Shown here one piece after another: positions 30,501-39,249 of a stretch of DNA of 64,000 nt. This DNA comes from Histomonas meleagridis. Its lineage: Eukaryota > Parabasalia > Tritrichomonadida > Dientamoebidae. A program made the translations under genes and the position numbers. Location of the stretch: positions 3,269,501 through 3,333,500 of the forward strand of contig WSYJ01000186.1 in the NCBI GenBank assembly GCA_020186115.1, written 5' to 3'. A model generated the notes under the pieces. It did no database searches. It had not been told where the DNA came from and was given only the letters and a program-made list of their open reading frames with translations. The first letter of the stretch is position 1, and every line of letters begins with the position of its first letter.

Positions 30501-31962
30501 AGTCCAATTTTTAGATTCTTTCATTTCAGTGATTCAAGAAGAATCATCAAATGACATTAACATATTTAAAGAATCTGTTAAACAAATCCAACGAAGTGTT
30601 AAATATTATCATGACAAAACTTTCAAACAAAAATTATGCGATCGATTATCAGCTGCGTTATCTAATGCAGAAATCATTGAGAAACTTAAAAACTCTCAAT
30701 TCCCACCCGACATAAAATGTTTTTACATTATGCAATTGGCTGATCAAAGTAAGAACTTCCCTTCAATGAGAGTTCGTTGGCTAAAAGAAATCGTAAAAAT
30801 TAACGCAGAAAACAAATGGTTTGTCTCTGCTTACGTTGCACAGTTACATATTTGTTCATTAACTTCAACGATTTTAAGATATTATAAAACAAAAAATGAA
30901 AACACAGAAAATACATCAACAAAACTTGTAATGGTACAACCTTTGACGAACTCAAAACAACAAATTTTGTCAAGCGAGTCATTCACTTTCTTCCCGCCTG
31001 TAATGATCGAAAATAATATAAACTTCGAATACATTTCTGACGATTTCAGATTTTTATCGGCTGATTTTAATATGGAATTCTTGAAATCGTCACTAAAAAA
31101 TGCTTTAGAATTCGCATTAAAGGCTAAAATGTATTACGACGCTCGTTGCGTTTTATCACTATTACTTAGAATAGCTTTAAATGAAGCAAATTTAGAGGAT
31201 TTGACAAATATTTCAAATCAATTGTCCGAAGTTTTCAAAGAAATGAAAGCAAATTACTCGTTAACGGTCGACTCGCCTTTGCACTTTTACCTGAAAAATA
31301 AACGGATTTATTGCCTCGATCATGAACTGAACCAAAACGGTTTCGTGCCACTTGTCAAAATTGAAGGCGAACTGAATTCAGTTGAATTCCCACACACTTT
31401 TTCAATGTTCAGAACGGTTGTTAAGAAATCGCAATTGGAAGTTTCTTCATTAAATGAGAAAGAAATTACGATAAATAATTATAAAACGAAAGAAAGCTTA
31501 CCATCATATTCAATGTTCTCGGAAGTTGAACAAGAGAAAACTCAAAAACTTTCAATTATTGATTATCTGAATTTCGAAGAAAAAATTACATTTGCTAAAA
31601 TTAGAAAAGTGTTATCCGAATATGAAGGATTTTTGCCGAATACTTTGAAGAATAGACAAAGTAAAGGAGAATTCCAATTTGAATTAAATCGAATTGGATT
31701 TTTGTTGCATTCTTCTTTGAATGGAGATAACTCGTATCTGTTTTTGTTGCTGTTAATATCAAAGAAATTCGATAAGGAATCGGTGATAAAGAATGCAAAA
31801 GAATTCAAATTATTAATTAAACGATTGTTGGTTACTTACTCGGAAATAGCCAACTTTACGAGGGACGAAACGCATATGGACTACGCTCAAAAGTTTAACA
31901 ATACATATAATTCTTTTGTGGAGTTCTTCGATATCGATAAAGATAATAATGAGGAAAATTAA
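27592..31962 (+). CDS. DOCK-family guanine-nucleotide exchange factor-like protein
   Basis: ATG at 27592 gives about 1,456 residues. Around residues 235-470 lies a C2/DHR-1-like beta-sandwich (IPFAFSYIPLYSLF, STLRIVIVPLIIENN). A long ARM-like helical middle follows. The C-terminal part resembles the DHR-2 entry of DOCK proteins (SMRVRWLKEIVKINAENKWF then VSAYVAQLHICSL, like the family WLxxLAxxHxExGNxxEAAxC). DOCK proteins activate Rac/Cdc42 GTPases and drive actin remodelling and phagocytosis. The protein ends soon after FVEFFD. The usual DHR-2 nucleotide-sensor valine loop is not obvious, so exchange activity is uncertain. Confidence 0.65.
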   Translation: MENTEPILSVVRTQDNPIGRGISRDFTENPFVSPLFSTQTFQYTLSIPPPPTLPFPKKISNDYDIPEGNSEMANNIEKQAIQQFLQRSEKRDEETMTFSFSTISSVCKSQVPWKFGIKSPPIGYSLPLKYLQVKLKSMSYANQKSDITDFQGTLFLYASKRHQYLSESLRFTRTLNSTVFEHTSTDTCYFEVQPPSEDIYLVCVLMHQSAYSLDNFLKALTGERPIPQQQFASVIPFAFSYIPLYSLFTKSGEVDLTFPVWIKYSSSEHFKYIGCEVTPPEVQTLPINSSVNLVVMTDKEIPINLSQTGEIQMPKSPIMALSVPFLLHPKPSIMLSGIHMKFNSLPKCEFLYFKVFYCEDPRDPVNPTGMKVFLPKNDDGSSSNCFTSKPIPVSKKPIFTDCVRMVLDKPLKSTSHLVIHINSIQKSGLSTLRIVIVPLIIENNPIQTSTQTYTMISSKRLKPNEYLSKLNANGKKSLKMNIDTTSIFFVPKTLNTLSNAIVPQQINLKEILEVPVKTIRQQFIPISSKLLSLSSSTSLQALIEIYQYCKSEIVKHQFKNWLYHVFNPIETKHNFLYSYTSSIEKLIQESLTKDNNLLPTIIDFFEFIIDIFLISYVHETEEYNPTNLYNFLKQISNIICFYIQKDQTQIIKKISKLLGSTLVILFSFSSETFLPIIANHLRTLLRIKTNQISVLTAFFSFLTPFTSYPPFILLLIKQLPVEPLKKRMFSPFQPIISLFELGFSRAMTLKNGSLYMFASEFLTKLCLPLETEDDEPLNYRIAYALFPFLDLFSYYYKSNIPEEAKFELIPSILLIIGYSPSQLLRNYFSSTDLFFQVQFIEFIESACDICINRLTLQKFSNINNLFVEMTQRILRFLRCTIYELKNSISNIINLLFKLTNNKHQSLQNYPLIFDIFVKIINKYPINREYINEFVKMFISKYHITKCFSISSFIIFFRKDYLTRKNVIISTVQFLDSFISVIQEESSNDINIFKESVKQIQRSVKYYHDKTFKQKLCDRLSAALSNAEIIEKLKNSQFPPDIKCFYIMQLADQSKNFPSMRVRWLKEIVKINAENKWFVSAYVAQLHICSLTSTILRYYKTKNENTENTSTKLVMVQPLTNSKQQILSSESFTFFPPVMIENNINFEYISDDFRFLSADFNMEFLKSSLKNALEFALKAKMYYDARCVLSLLLRIALNEANLEDLTNISNQLSEVFKEMKANYSLTVDSPLHFYLKNKRIYCLDHELNQNGFVPLVKIEGELNSVEFPHTFSMFRTVVKKSQLEVSSLNEKEITINNYKTKESLPSYSMFSEVEQEKTQKLSIIDYLNFEEKITFAKIRKVLSEYEGFLPNTLKNRQSKGEFQFELNRIGFLLHSSLNGDNSYLFLLLLISKKFDKESVIKNAKEFKLLIKRLLVTYSEIANFTRDETHMDYAQKFNNTYNSFVEFFDIDKDNNEEN

Positions 31963-32163
31963 TAATTCGTAAACTGTTTATAAAAAATATTTTTACCCTT
32001 GAAAAATATTACTTCGTAAATATTTTTATGTTTTTATGTTTTTCCAACATTTTTGCACCAAAAATTCGTAACGGACAAATCAGCACTTTTATTCAAAAGT
32101 GGTCTGATTTTGTATTGTTTATTAATCAAACCGTTTGTCACTTCATCAGACCAAATAAATCAA

Positions 32164-33498
32164 ATGCGAATTCATTCTCGTACACCAACGCCAACAAGAG
32201 AGTATAGAGAAATAAGGGGCAAATCAAAAGCTTTCCATTACAAGTTCGTTTCGCTTTTATTTATTGTTAACCTTGGCGTAACGTTTTACATTTGCCAATT
32301 TTTCCTTTCAAAAACAATAAAAATGACGATATTAGAATGCATTAGAGGAGTTTTTAGGACAGATTACTTGTCGTTTATACCTCCATATATTCAACAATCA
32401 ATCAAATTTTCACTTATTGTCACAATTTTTGCAAACTTAGCTCACTTGGCTTATTGCATTTTGTTGCCTTCTTTGTACATTAAGCTTAGCGTTGCAATTA
32501 ACTTTGTATCAATTATAATATCTTTCATTTCTTCTTTGTATATTCTGATTTCTGGACAAGTTCCATGGTATTATGCAATTTTCCCAGTCATACTTTTCTT
32601 TTCATCAATATTCTATTATCGCCGCATAAAGAAAATCATTCCATTTGCAACAGCACTCATTCGAGAATCTAGTCGTATCCTCATACATAACATTTCTATA
32701 GTATTCATTGAAATTTGCAGTGGTGCATTAACACTTGTTTTATGGCTTCTTTTTGTTGTCGTAAGTTATTTAATAATAAATTCCGATATCGAACATTCCA
32801 CTGCTTTTGTTTTCTATCTTTTGGCTTCATTCTCTTGGATCACAAATACTCTTTCTTACATTGGTTACACCACAATCACTGGAATTGTTGGAAATGAAAC
32901 ATTTGATGACGCTAATATCATATCCCCACTTAAAGCATTTTTCTACTCGATCACATATAACCTTGGAAGCAATGCTCTCTCCGCTGCAATCCGTACTGTT
33001 CTTTTTATAACTGATTTTGTTGTTGACATCAAATCAGAAAAAAACGATAAGAAAGAGTCACTTTTGGTTAAAGTACTCAAATTCGTTATCGACATACTTC
33101 GAAAGCTTCATGAATACTTTGCTCGTTATGCGCTCATTTATGTTGGAGTTTATAGTATCCCATACATCCAAGCATGTAAGAAGTGGGGAAAGAAAGGTTT
33201 TGGTGAAAGAATTCGTATGTCAAATTATTTCGAAGTTGTATCATCTGCATTGAGACATAACTACACACTTGTAATAGCTGCAACATGTATTGCTGTCTAC
33301 TTTGCATATTATGGAAAAGGTTCGGAATTATATACAAGATTAGGATGTGTATTAACTTTAATGACTATCTTCCAATTCTTGTTTTCATCAATCACCGCGA
33401 TAACTGACACACTGATTCTTTGCTATTTCGATCACCCATCACTCCTTAGAAATAAGCATCCAGAAGTTGCAAAAGCAATCAGAGGTGTTAGTTTGTAA
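32164..33498 (+). CDS. CTL/SLC44 (Pns1) choline-transporter-like membrane protein
   Basis: ATG at 32164 gives 444 residues with about ten hydrophobic spans. Family landmarks are YAIFPVILFFSSIFYYRRIK, a GIVGNETFDDANIISPLKAF loop, NLGSNALSAAIRT (family NLGSIAFGSLI), FARYALIYVGVYS, WGKKGFGER and a terminal DTLILCYFDHPSLLRNKHPE. The normal family size is 500-700 residues; the large extracellular loop after the first span is absent. It is probably located in the plasma or an internal membrane. Choline transport is shown for some family members only. Confidence 0.8.
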   Translation: MRIHSRTPTPTREYREIRGKSKAFHYKFVSLLFIVNLGVTFYICQFFLSKTIKMTILECIRGVFRTDYLSFIPPYIQQSIKFSLIVTIFANLAHLAYCILLPSLYIKLSVAINFVSIIISFISSLYILISGQVPWYYAIFPVILFFSSIFYYRRIKKIIPFATALIRESSRILIHNISIVFIEICSGALTLVLWLLFVVVSYLIINSDIEHSTAFVFYLLASFSWITNTLSYIGYTTITGIVGNETFDDANIISPLKAFFYSITYNLGSNALSAAIRTVLFITDFVVDIKSEKNDKKESLLVKVLKFVIDILRKLHEYFARYALIYVGVYSIPYIQACKKWGKKGFGERIRMSNYFEVVSSALRHNYTLVIAATCIAVYFAYYGKGSELYTRLGCVLTLMTIFQFLFSSITAITDTLILCYFDHPSLLRNKHPEVAKAIRGVSL

Positions 33499-33791
33499 GT
33501 TTCATATGGCTAAAAGTTTGTTTTTTGGTATATTTGTTTTTAGAAAAATTTGATAATTAAGAATTAATGTTTAAATGCAACAAAAGTTAAAGGAACAACA
33601 AATATACTTTAAGGCTCGTGTTTTTGGTAAGGTTGGTAAAGAAACTTTGGCTTGTAAGGCACATGATGATAATCATTCGATGTTCACAAAGGGGTTTGAA
33701 CCATTCAAATATTTTTGAATAGTTTACTTGTATCGTGAAATAATGCATATAAAAAGTTGCCATTCAAACCTTTGGCCAATCAAATCTGAAA
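33499..33791. other. Short intergenic region
   Basis: 293 bp between the CTL-like and epsin genes; contains the epsin 5' flank, nothing else noted. Confidence 0.5.
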
Positions 33792-35060
33792 ATGTCTGAT
33801 ATGTGGCGCTGGGCTAAGGAGAAAATGAGATCAACACAATACATCTTATCAGGTCGAACAGACAATGAAAAGCTTGTTCTTGAAGCTACAAATGATGAAA
33901 AGTGGGGACCTTCAAATTCCCAAATGCAAGAAATTGCACGCTTGACATTTAATTATAGTGCATGTGATGAGGTTAAGAAAGTTATTTGGGAGCGTTTAAG
34001 TGATCCCGAAATAAGACATGTTCAAAAAACACTCATTCTTTTGGAATATCTATTAAGAAATGGTCACACTTCATTTAGATCAGAAGCTAAGAGCATGTCT
34101 GGAATTCTCCAATCACTTTCATATTCTCAAAAGTATAGTGTTGGTGAAGAAGCTCAATTAGAAGCTGTTGTACGCAAAAAGTCAAAAGATATTTTGACCA
34201 TGGCAAATGATAACGAAATATATGAAGCAGAAAGAGCAAAGGCTTCAAAACTCAAGTCTAAAGTGACTTCTTTCGGTAATGATGGCGGATATGGATATGG
34301 CGGTTATAACTCAGGTTACAGCTCCTCAAATTATGGGTCATCAAATTACTCAAGCAGCCATGGAAATTACGAAAGCAATACAAGATCTGCTCCTAAAGCA
34401 CAAAATACAAAAAATGATGACGAATATGAATATGAATATGATGACGAACCACCAGCCCAAAACCAAAAACAAAGCACTCCATCGCAGCCTGTCAACAATA
34501 GCTCGACTCAATCACGACCAAATAATTCATCATTATTACCACCTCCTCCAGGCAAACCAATGAACCATGCCAAGGCTCCAATGGTACAACAACAGCCATT
34601 TGATCCATTTGGAAATAGCAATCAATCATTTGATCCGTTTTCTGAAATGTCATCATCCAATAATAAGCCGCCACAGAACCAACCTAACAATGACCCACTC
34701 CTCGACATATTTGGCCCAAGCACTCCAGCTCCCACTCCTAACAATCAGTCGAATACAAATAATAGTAATAATCAATTTGATGATCTATTGAACTTAACTT
34801 CACCGCAGCCACAAACTCAACAGCCACCTCAGCAGCAACAAGTAAATCTGCTTGACGACTTTTTGGGGCCTACTACATCGGCTTCAAATAATGTTCAATC
34901 ACAATCACAACCACAGCCACAGCCACAGACGAAAAAGTCGAACATGTTATCCGAGTTTTCGGACGTAATCGACTTTGATAATTTGGTTGGAAACCAGAAA
35001 AACTATGGAAAGGCGCAGACAACACGTGGAAGCGGTACTGCATTAGGAGGCAATTTCTAG
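33792..35060 (+). CDS. Epsin (ENTH-domain clathrin adaptor)
   Basis: 422 residues. The N-terminal ENTH domain (about 15-145) has NEKLVLEATNDEKWGPSNSQ, SDPEIRHVQKTLILLEYLL and NGHTSF, and should bind phosphoinositides and curve membranes. The rest is an unstructured Gly/Tyr/Ser- then Gln/Asn/Pro-rich tail. It carries DPF motifs (PFDPFGN, SFDPFSEM) for AP-2-type appendage binding and acidic LLDIFG/LLDDFLG clathrin-box-like motifs. No ubiquitin-interacting motif is evident. It acts in endocytosis or trans-Golgi traffic. Usual length for protist epsins. Confidence 0.92.
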   Translation: MSDMWRWAKEKMRSTQYILSGRTDNEKLVLEATNDEKWGPSNSQMQEIARLTFNYSACDEVKKVIWERLSDPEIRHVQKTLILLEYLLRNGHTSFRSEAKSMSGILQSLSYSQKYSVGEEAQLEAVVRKKSKDILTMANDNEIYEAERAKASKLKSKVTSFGNDGGYGYGGYNSGYSSSNYGSSNYSSSHGNYESNTRSAPKAQNTKNDDEYEYEYDDEPPAQNQKQSTPSQPVNNSSTQSRPNNSSLLPPPPGKPMNHAKAPMVQQQPFDPFGNSNQSFDPFSEMSSSNNKPPQNQPNNDPLLDIFGPSTPAPTPNNQSNTNNSNNQFDDLLNLTSPQPQTQQPPQQQQVNLLDDFLGPTTSASNNVQSQSQPQPQPQTKKSNMLSEFSDVIDFDNLVGNQKNYGKAQTTRGSGTALGGNF

Positions 35061-36822
35061 TGAATAAAACTTTCTTTTGGTATAATTTTCCAATTTGTTA
35101 TTGACTAAAATTACTTTGAGTGAAACGGATTTTTTTTCCAATTTCATTTTTTATGAGATAAGTTCATTAATCAATAAGTTATGAGATGGAAATATGGTAA
35201 ATTATAACAGCGTTTCATCATAGGAGAAAAAAATGTTATTTTATCGAATCAAAATTGCTGTCATGGACAGACTTATGAAATCATACACATTATTTAGCAC
35301 ACAACTTTGAGGAAAAAACATAACGGTTCGAGCTATATTATCGAAAAGGAAATTAACCTCTGTGGTAAAGTTACCTGTCTTGCAACTGACGTTCCAGCGT
35401 ACGATTACTGGACGAGGATTTCTGTTCAATTGAATATTCCACTTTTTGAATGAGTTGTAAAATCAGTGTTTGGATAACTTCGATTGAAACAATTTGTATG
35501 GTAAAGATTTTGACTTTGTCATTCTTTAACATTTTGGATTTTCTGAGTTCACTTTCTACTTGGCATAATTCCATAATAACAAATGAATCAACAAGTATAT
35601 TCATATTATAACTATAGGGAATCATGTATTCCACAAAATTTCCACAATTTTGAATTTCAAAATAATCAGATTGATTTTTAACGTTTTCTTTAATATCAAT
35701 TTATGGAACATAACCAAATTGGTTACCCTAAGGAAGAAAATAATAATTACATCGATAAAATCACAAATTTTTTCATACAGAAGAGAGAAAAAAAGAAGCA
35801 CGGTAAAAAAAATCATCAGTGTAATAAATAAATAGACTTTAAATCGCACATATTTAGGTTGTTAGTTTTTTATTACATTGTTTATTTCTTCGATTCTTTC
35901 GATCCCCACACGAATTCATAGTTCTACTTTTCATAGACTATATGGAATTCAATATTTGTTGAAAATTCAATGATATATAAAATCTGAATTCTGATAGTTT
36001 CATAGACGTCAGATAGCGTCAGACCTTTGAATTTATTTGGTATTCGTCGACAGATATGTTACGCAACTGTGAAGAAGGAATATTCATCGATCAATTGTGA
36101 TACCAAATTAATGTTGAAGATGTAAATAATGAAATAAATGAAGGTTTTTAACGTTATACCCTAACTAAACCTATAATCACGTCCCATCATCATGAGCCAT
36201 TCGACTTTTTCAATTGTATCGTTTTTGGTTTCTCATTTCTCCAAAAGTGACTTCGATTCGCAACAGTAAACAAACACTTCACTTCTCACTTTTTGAACTG
36301 TCATATTTTGTGTTTCAGTCGACTATGGTTTAATTTGAATGATGATAAACTGAGGATGGTTGGCAGTCAACTTGTCGGTTAAATCATGATTCAAAATCAA
36401 TTTTGAGGGATTCAAGCACTGAATCTTTTGATAATACGATGCGTAAATCATTCAAAATTTCACAAATTTGATCCTACAAGATTCCAATATATTTTCTCAT
36501 GATTTCACAATGGCTTATCTTTATAATACCAGATTTATGTCTGTGTGACATTCCGACTCTATCTCCATTTCTAACGAATTATTATCAGCAAAAAGTTCAA
36601 ATCTTGACAAAGATAATTGATAATTCACATCATACTTACCAAAATACAATATGCTCTTCTATATTGGACCATCCCTCTGCTCTGCAAAATGTATCAAATG
36701 TGTTTAATTCTTTTTTAGACATCAATAACCTAATGATTTTAATTGTATTTTTTGTTATTATCTCATTTCTCAATAAAGTTAAATATATTTCCTTAAATTC
36801 ATGTATCAGGTACATTAAAAAC
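35061..36822. other. Intergenic region with weak coding traces
   Basis: About 1.76 kb. Two short minus-strand frames (35634-35371 and 35429-35241) overlap in a way that could be a frameshifted relic, but I recognise neither. From 36499 a plus-strand frame stays open into the BspA-like gene (see the finding on N-terminal extensions). Confidence 0.4.
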
Positions 36823-38790
36823 ATGGATAAAAAATTTGCTCTTATAATTTTTGTTTTATTTTTTGCACATTCAATAGAAGGATTTTCCTCCGAAACTTCA
36901 ACACTTACTATTACTAATTCCCAAGAATTAAGTGATAGATCACAATACAAAAGTTTAGCACAGCATGTTATAATTGACGGCGAAGTCACATCAATTCCAT
37001 CTTCAGCTTTTGCTGGTTGGACAAGTTTAATAACAGCTGAAATTGGAAATAGCATCTTAACGATTGGAGGCACTGCTTTTAGTGAATGTACAAATTTAGA
37101 ATCGGTTACACTTGGGAAAAATGTTCAAAAAATTTCTAGTCATGCTTTTCAAGGATGTTATAAATTGGGCAGTATGACATTTCCAGCTTCAGTTACATCA
37201 ATTGAAGATAGTCTTTTTATAAATTGTCAAAACATTCAGTTTTTAAAAGTCGCTGAAGGCAATCAATTTTATAGTAATTTAAACAATGATGATGTTGTTT
37301 ATGATAAAAGTTTCCAAACCCTTTTGTTCTATCCATCTGCCAAACAATCCACTGCATATAAAATTCCATCAACAGTTACTTCAATTTATTCATGCGCATT
37401 TCATTCATCGAAATATTTAGTTGAAATTAGTGGTGGTGAAAATGTTATAAGTATTGGAACTTATGCATTATGCTTTTGCAGAAGTCTAATTTCATTTATC
37501 ATTCCAGATGGATTGACTTCAGTTCCGAGTGGTCTATTTTCAGGATGCACAAGTTTAACGACTGTTTGTATCGGTAAACATATAAAAGAGATAGAAGCAT
37601 ATTCATTCAATTTGTGTACTGGTCTGAAATGCCTATACTTTTTTGGTGATACAGAGCCAACTATTAATGAAAATGCTTTTTATTCTTCAATTGATATTGA
37701 AGTTATGGTATTCGTGCAATATCAGAGTAGCAAATTTGGAAGATTTAAAGTAACTACGACAATATTATCAGAGTGTATGTCACCATCAAATATATTTACT
37801 CAGTCGAATACATTCACTAAGTCAAACGTGTTTACTAGATCAAATACATTCACTAAGTCAAGTGCATTTACAAAATCAAATACATTTACTAAGTCAAGTG
37901 CATTTACTAAGTCGAATACATTCACTAAGTCAAACGTATTTACTAGATCAAATACATTTACTAAGTCAAGTGCATTTACAAAATCAAATACATTTACTAA
38001 GTCAAGTGCATTTACTAAGTCGAATACATTCACTAAGTCAAACGTATTTACTAGATCAAATACATTCACTAAGTCAAGTGCATTTACAAAATCAAATACA
38101 TTTACTAAGTCAAGTGCATTTACTAAGTCAAGTGCATTTACAAGATCAAATACATTCACTAAGTCAAGTGCATTTACTAAATCAAATACATTTACTAAGT
38201 CAAGTGCATTTACTAGCTCAAATACATTTTCTCAAAGTAGCACATTCACTAAATCAAATACATTCACTAAGTCAAGCACATATATAAATAAGAATTCGAA
38301 TGAATTTTATACATCATATTCAATAACTTTACGAATTTCCTTATCATTTACAGAAACCATTATGAATTATTCATTTGTTTCAAACACTTATATTGTTTCG
38401 ATGTTATCATCATCCATCATATATCTAAATACAGAATTCGTATATTACAATTATACAATCCTTCGGTATTCAACATATTTTAGTTTCTACTCTGATTTCT
38501 TTATAATTATTAACCAAAATGAGCAAGACAATAATAACCAAAGTAAATCAAACACAACAATCATCATCATAGTATGCGTTGTAGTAGTTGTTGTTTTAAT
38601 TATAATTCTTATTGTCGTTTTTCTTATTCGTTTTCGTGGCAAAAAAGAAAATATGGATAACGCCGAATCTGATCAATATAATAACGAAGATAAAGGCGTT
38701 GATACATATTCTGTTGTTACAAATATATCAAATATTGACGAGGATCCATTTGCTGAAGATTTCAAGGAGGAGCATTTTGTTAATATTTAA
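36823..38790 (+). CDS. BspA-like leucine-rich surface protein 1
   Basis: The ATG at 36823 starts a signal peptide (MDKKFALIIFVLFFAHSIEG). LRR_5/BspA repeats follow (IPSSAFAGWTSLITAEIGN, FSECTNLESVTLGKNV, SCAFHSSKYLVEI), then about 27 six-residue repeats of the FTKSNT/FTKSSA type (37795-38280), a stalk, a membrane helix (about 38560-38635) and a basic then acidic cytoplasmic tail ending FAEDFKEEHFVNI. Trichomonad BspA-like proteins are surface-exposed and implicated in adhesion and host or bacterial interaction. The frame is open 108 codons further upstream (from 36499). The stop reads TAAA. Confidence 0.88.
   Translation: MDKKFALIIFVLFFAHSIEGFSSETSTLTITNSQELSDRSQYKSLAQHVIIDGEVTSIPSSAFAGWTSLITAEIGNSILTIGGTAFSECTNLESVTLGKNVQKISSHAFQGCYKLGSMTFPASVTSIEDSLFINCQNIQFLKVAEGNQFYSNLNNDDVVYDKSFQTLLFYPSAKQSTAYKIPSTVTSIYSCAFHSSKYLVEISGGENVISIGTYALCFCRSLISFIIPDGLTSVPSGLFSGCTSLTTVCIGKHIKEIEAYSFNLCTGLKCLYFFGDTEPTINENAFYSSIDIEVMVFVQYQSSKFGRFKVTTTILSECMSPSNIFTQSNTFTKSNVFTRSNTFTKSSAFTKSNTFTKSSAFTKSNTFTKSNVFTRSNTFTKSSAFTKSNTFTKSSAFTKSNTFTKSNVFTRSNTFTKSSAFTKSNTFTKSSAFTKSSAFTRSNTFTKSSAFTKSNTFTKSSAFTSSNTFSQSSTFTKSNTFTKSSTYINKNSNEFYTSYSITLRISLSFTETIMNYSFVSNTYIVSMLSSSIIYLNTEFVYYNYTILRYSTYFSFYSDFFIIINQNEQDNNNQSKSNTTIIIIVCVVVVVVLIIILIVVFLIRFRGKKENMDNAESDQYNNEDKGVDTYSVVTNISNIDEDPFAEDFKEEHFVNI
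37795..38285 (+). repeat. 18-nt tandem repeat in BspA-like gene 1
   Basis: About 27 copies of an 18-nt unit encoding FTKSNT, FTKSSA or FTRSNT, arranged in higher-order blocks (Asn-Val / Asn-Thr / Ser-Ala order repeats). Codons vary at third positions. The minus strand is also open here (FDLVNALDLVNV), which is a by-product of the repeat. Confidence 0.9.
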
Positions 38791-39249
38791 ATAGGTTTTA
38801 GTTTCTTTAACTCTCAGAGCAAATATTAGTTTAAACTTAATGTTTGCCAAACTTAGTGCCATAATAATAAATAAAAATTTATATATTAGTATAACTATTT
38901 TTTATATGATATATATTATTTTAAACTTCTTTGTGTTAATGTGAAAATTTTTTATTACTTAATACATATAAACACTAATTTATCAAATAGCTAAACAATT
39001 TATATACACAATACAATAATAATTATAATTTTTTATTATTATTTTTGTATTTCATGAAAATATTGTCATTGATCCATTAGAATTCCAAAAATTATTTAGA
39101 TATTTAATAAATCGAGAAAAATGATATATTAATATACATAACGTAACGAAATTGCAAAAAGATTTAAACAACATAAATATCATTGGCAACAATCCACACA
39201 TTTTCTCCTGTACATAATATAAAAAAATATTAGAATTTATATTTATTAT
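38791..39249. other. Intergenic, convergent 3' ends
   Basis: Very AT-rich gap between BspA-like gene 1 and MTR4; nothing recognisable. Confidence 0.6.

Noticed and set aside
37800-38159. Long minus-strand open frame (FDLVNALDLVNV repeats) opposite BspA gene 1
   Set aside because: It is a by-product of an 18-nt repeat that happens to lack stops on the complementary strand; it has no start context or family.
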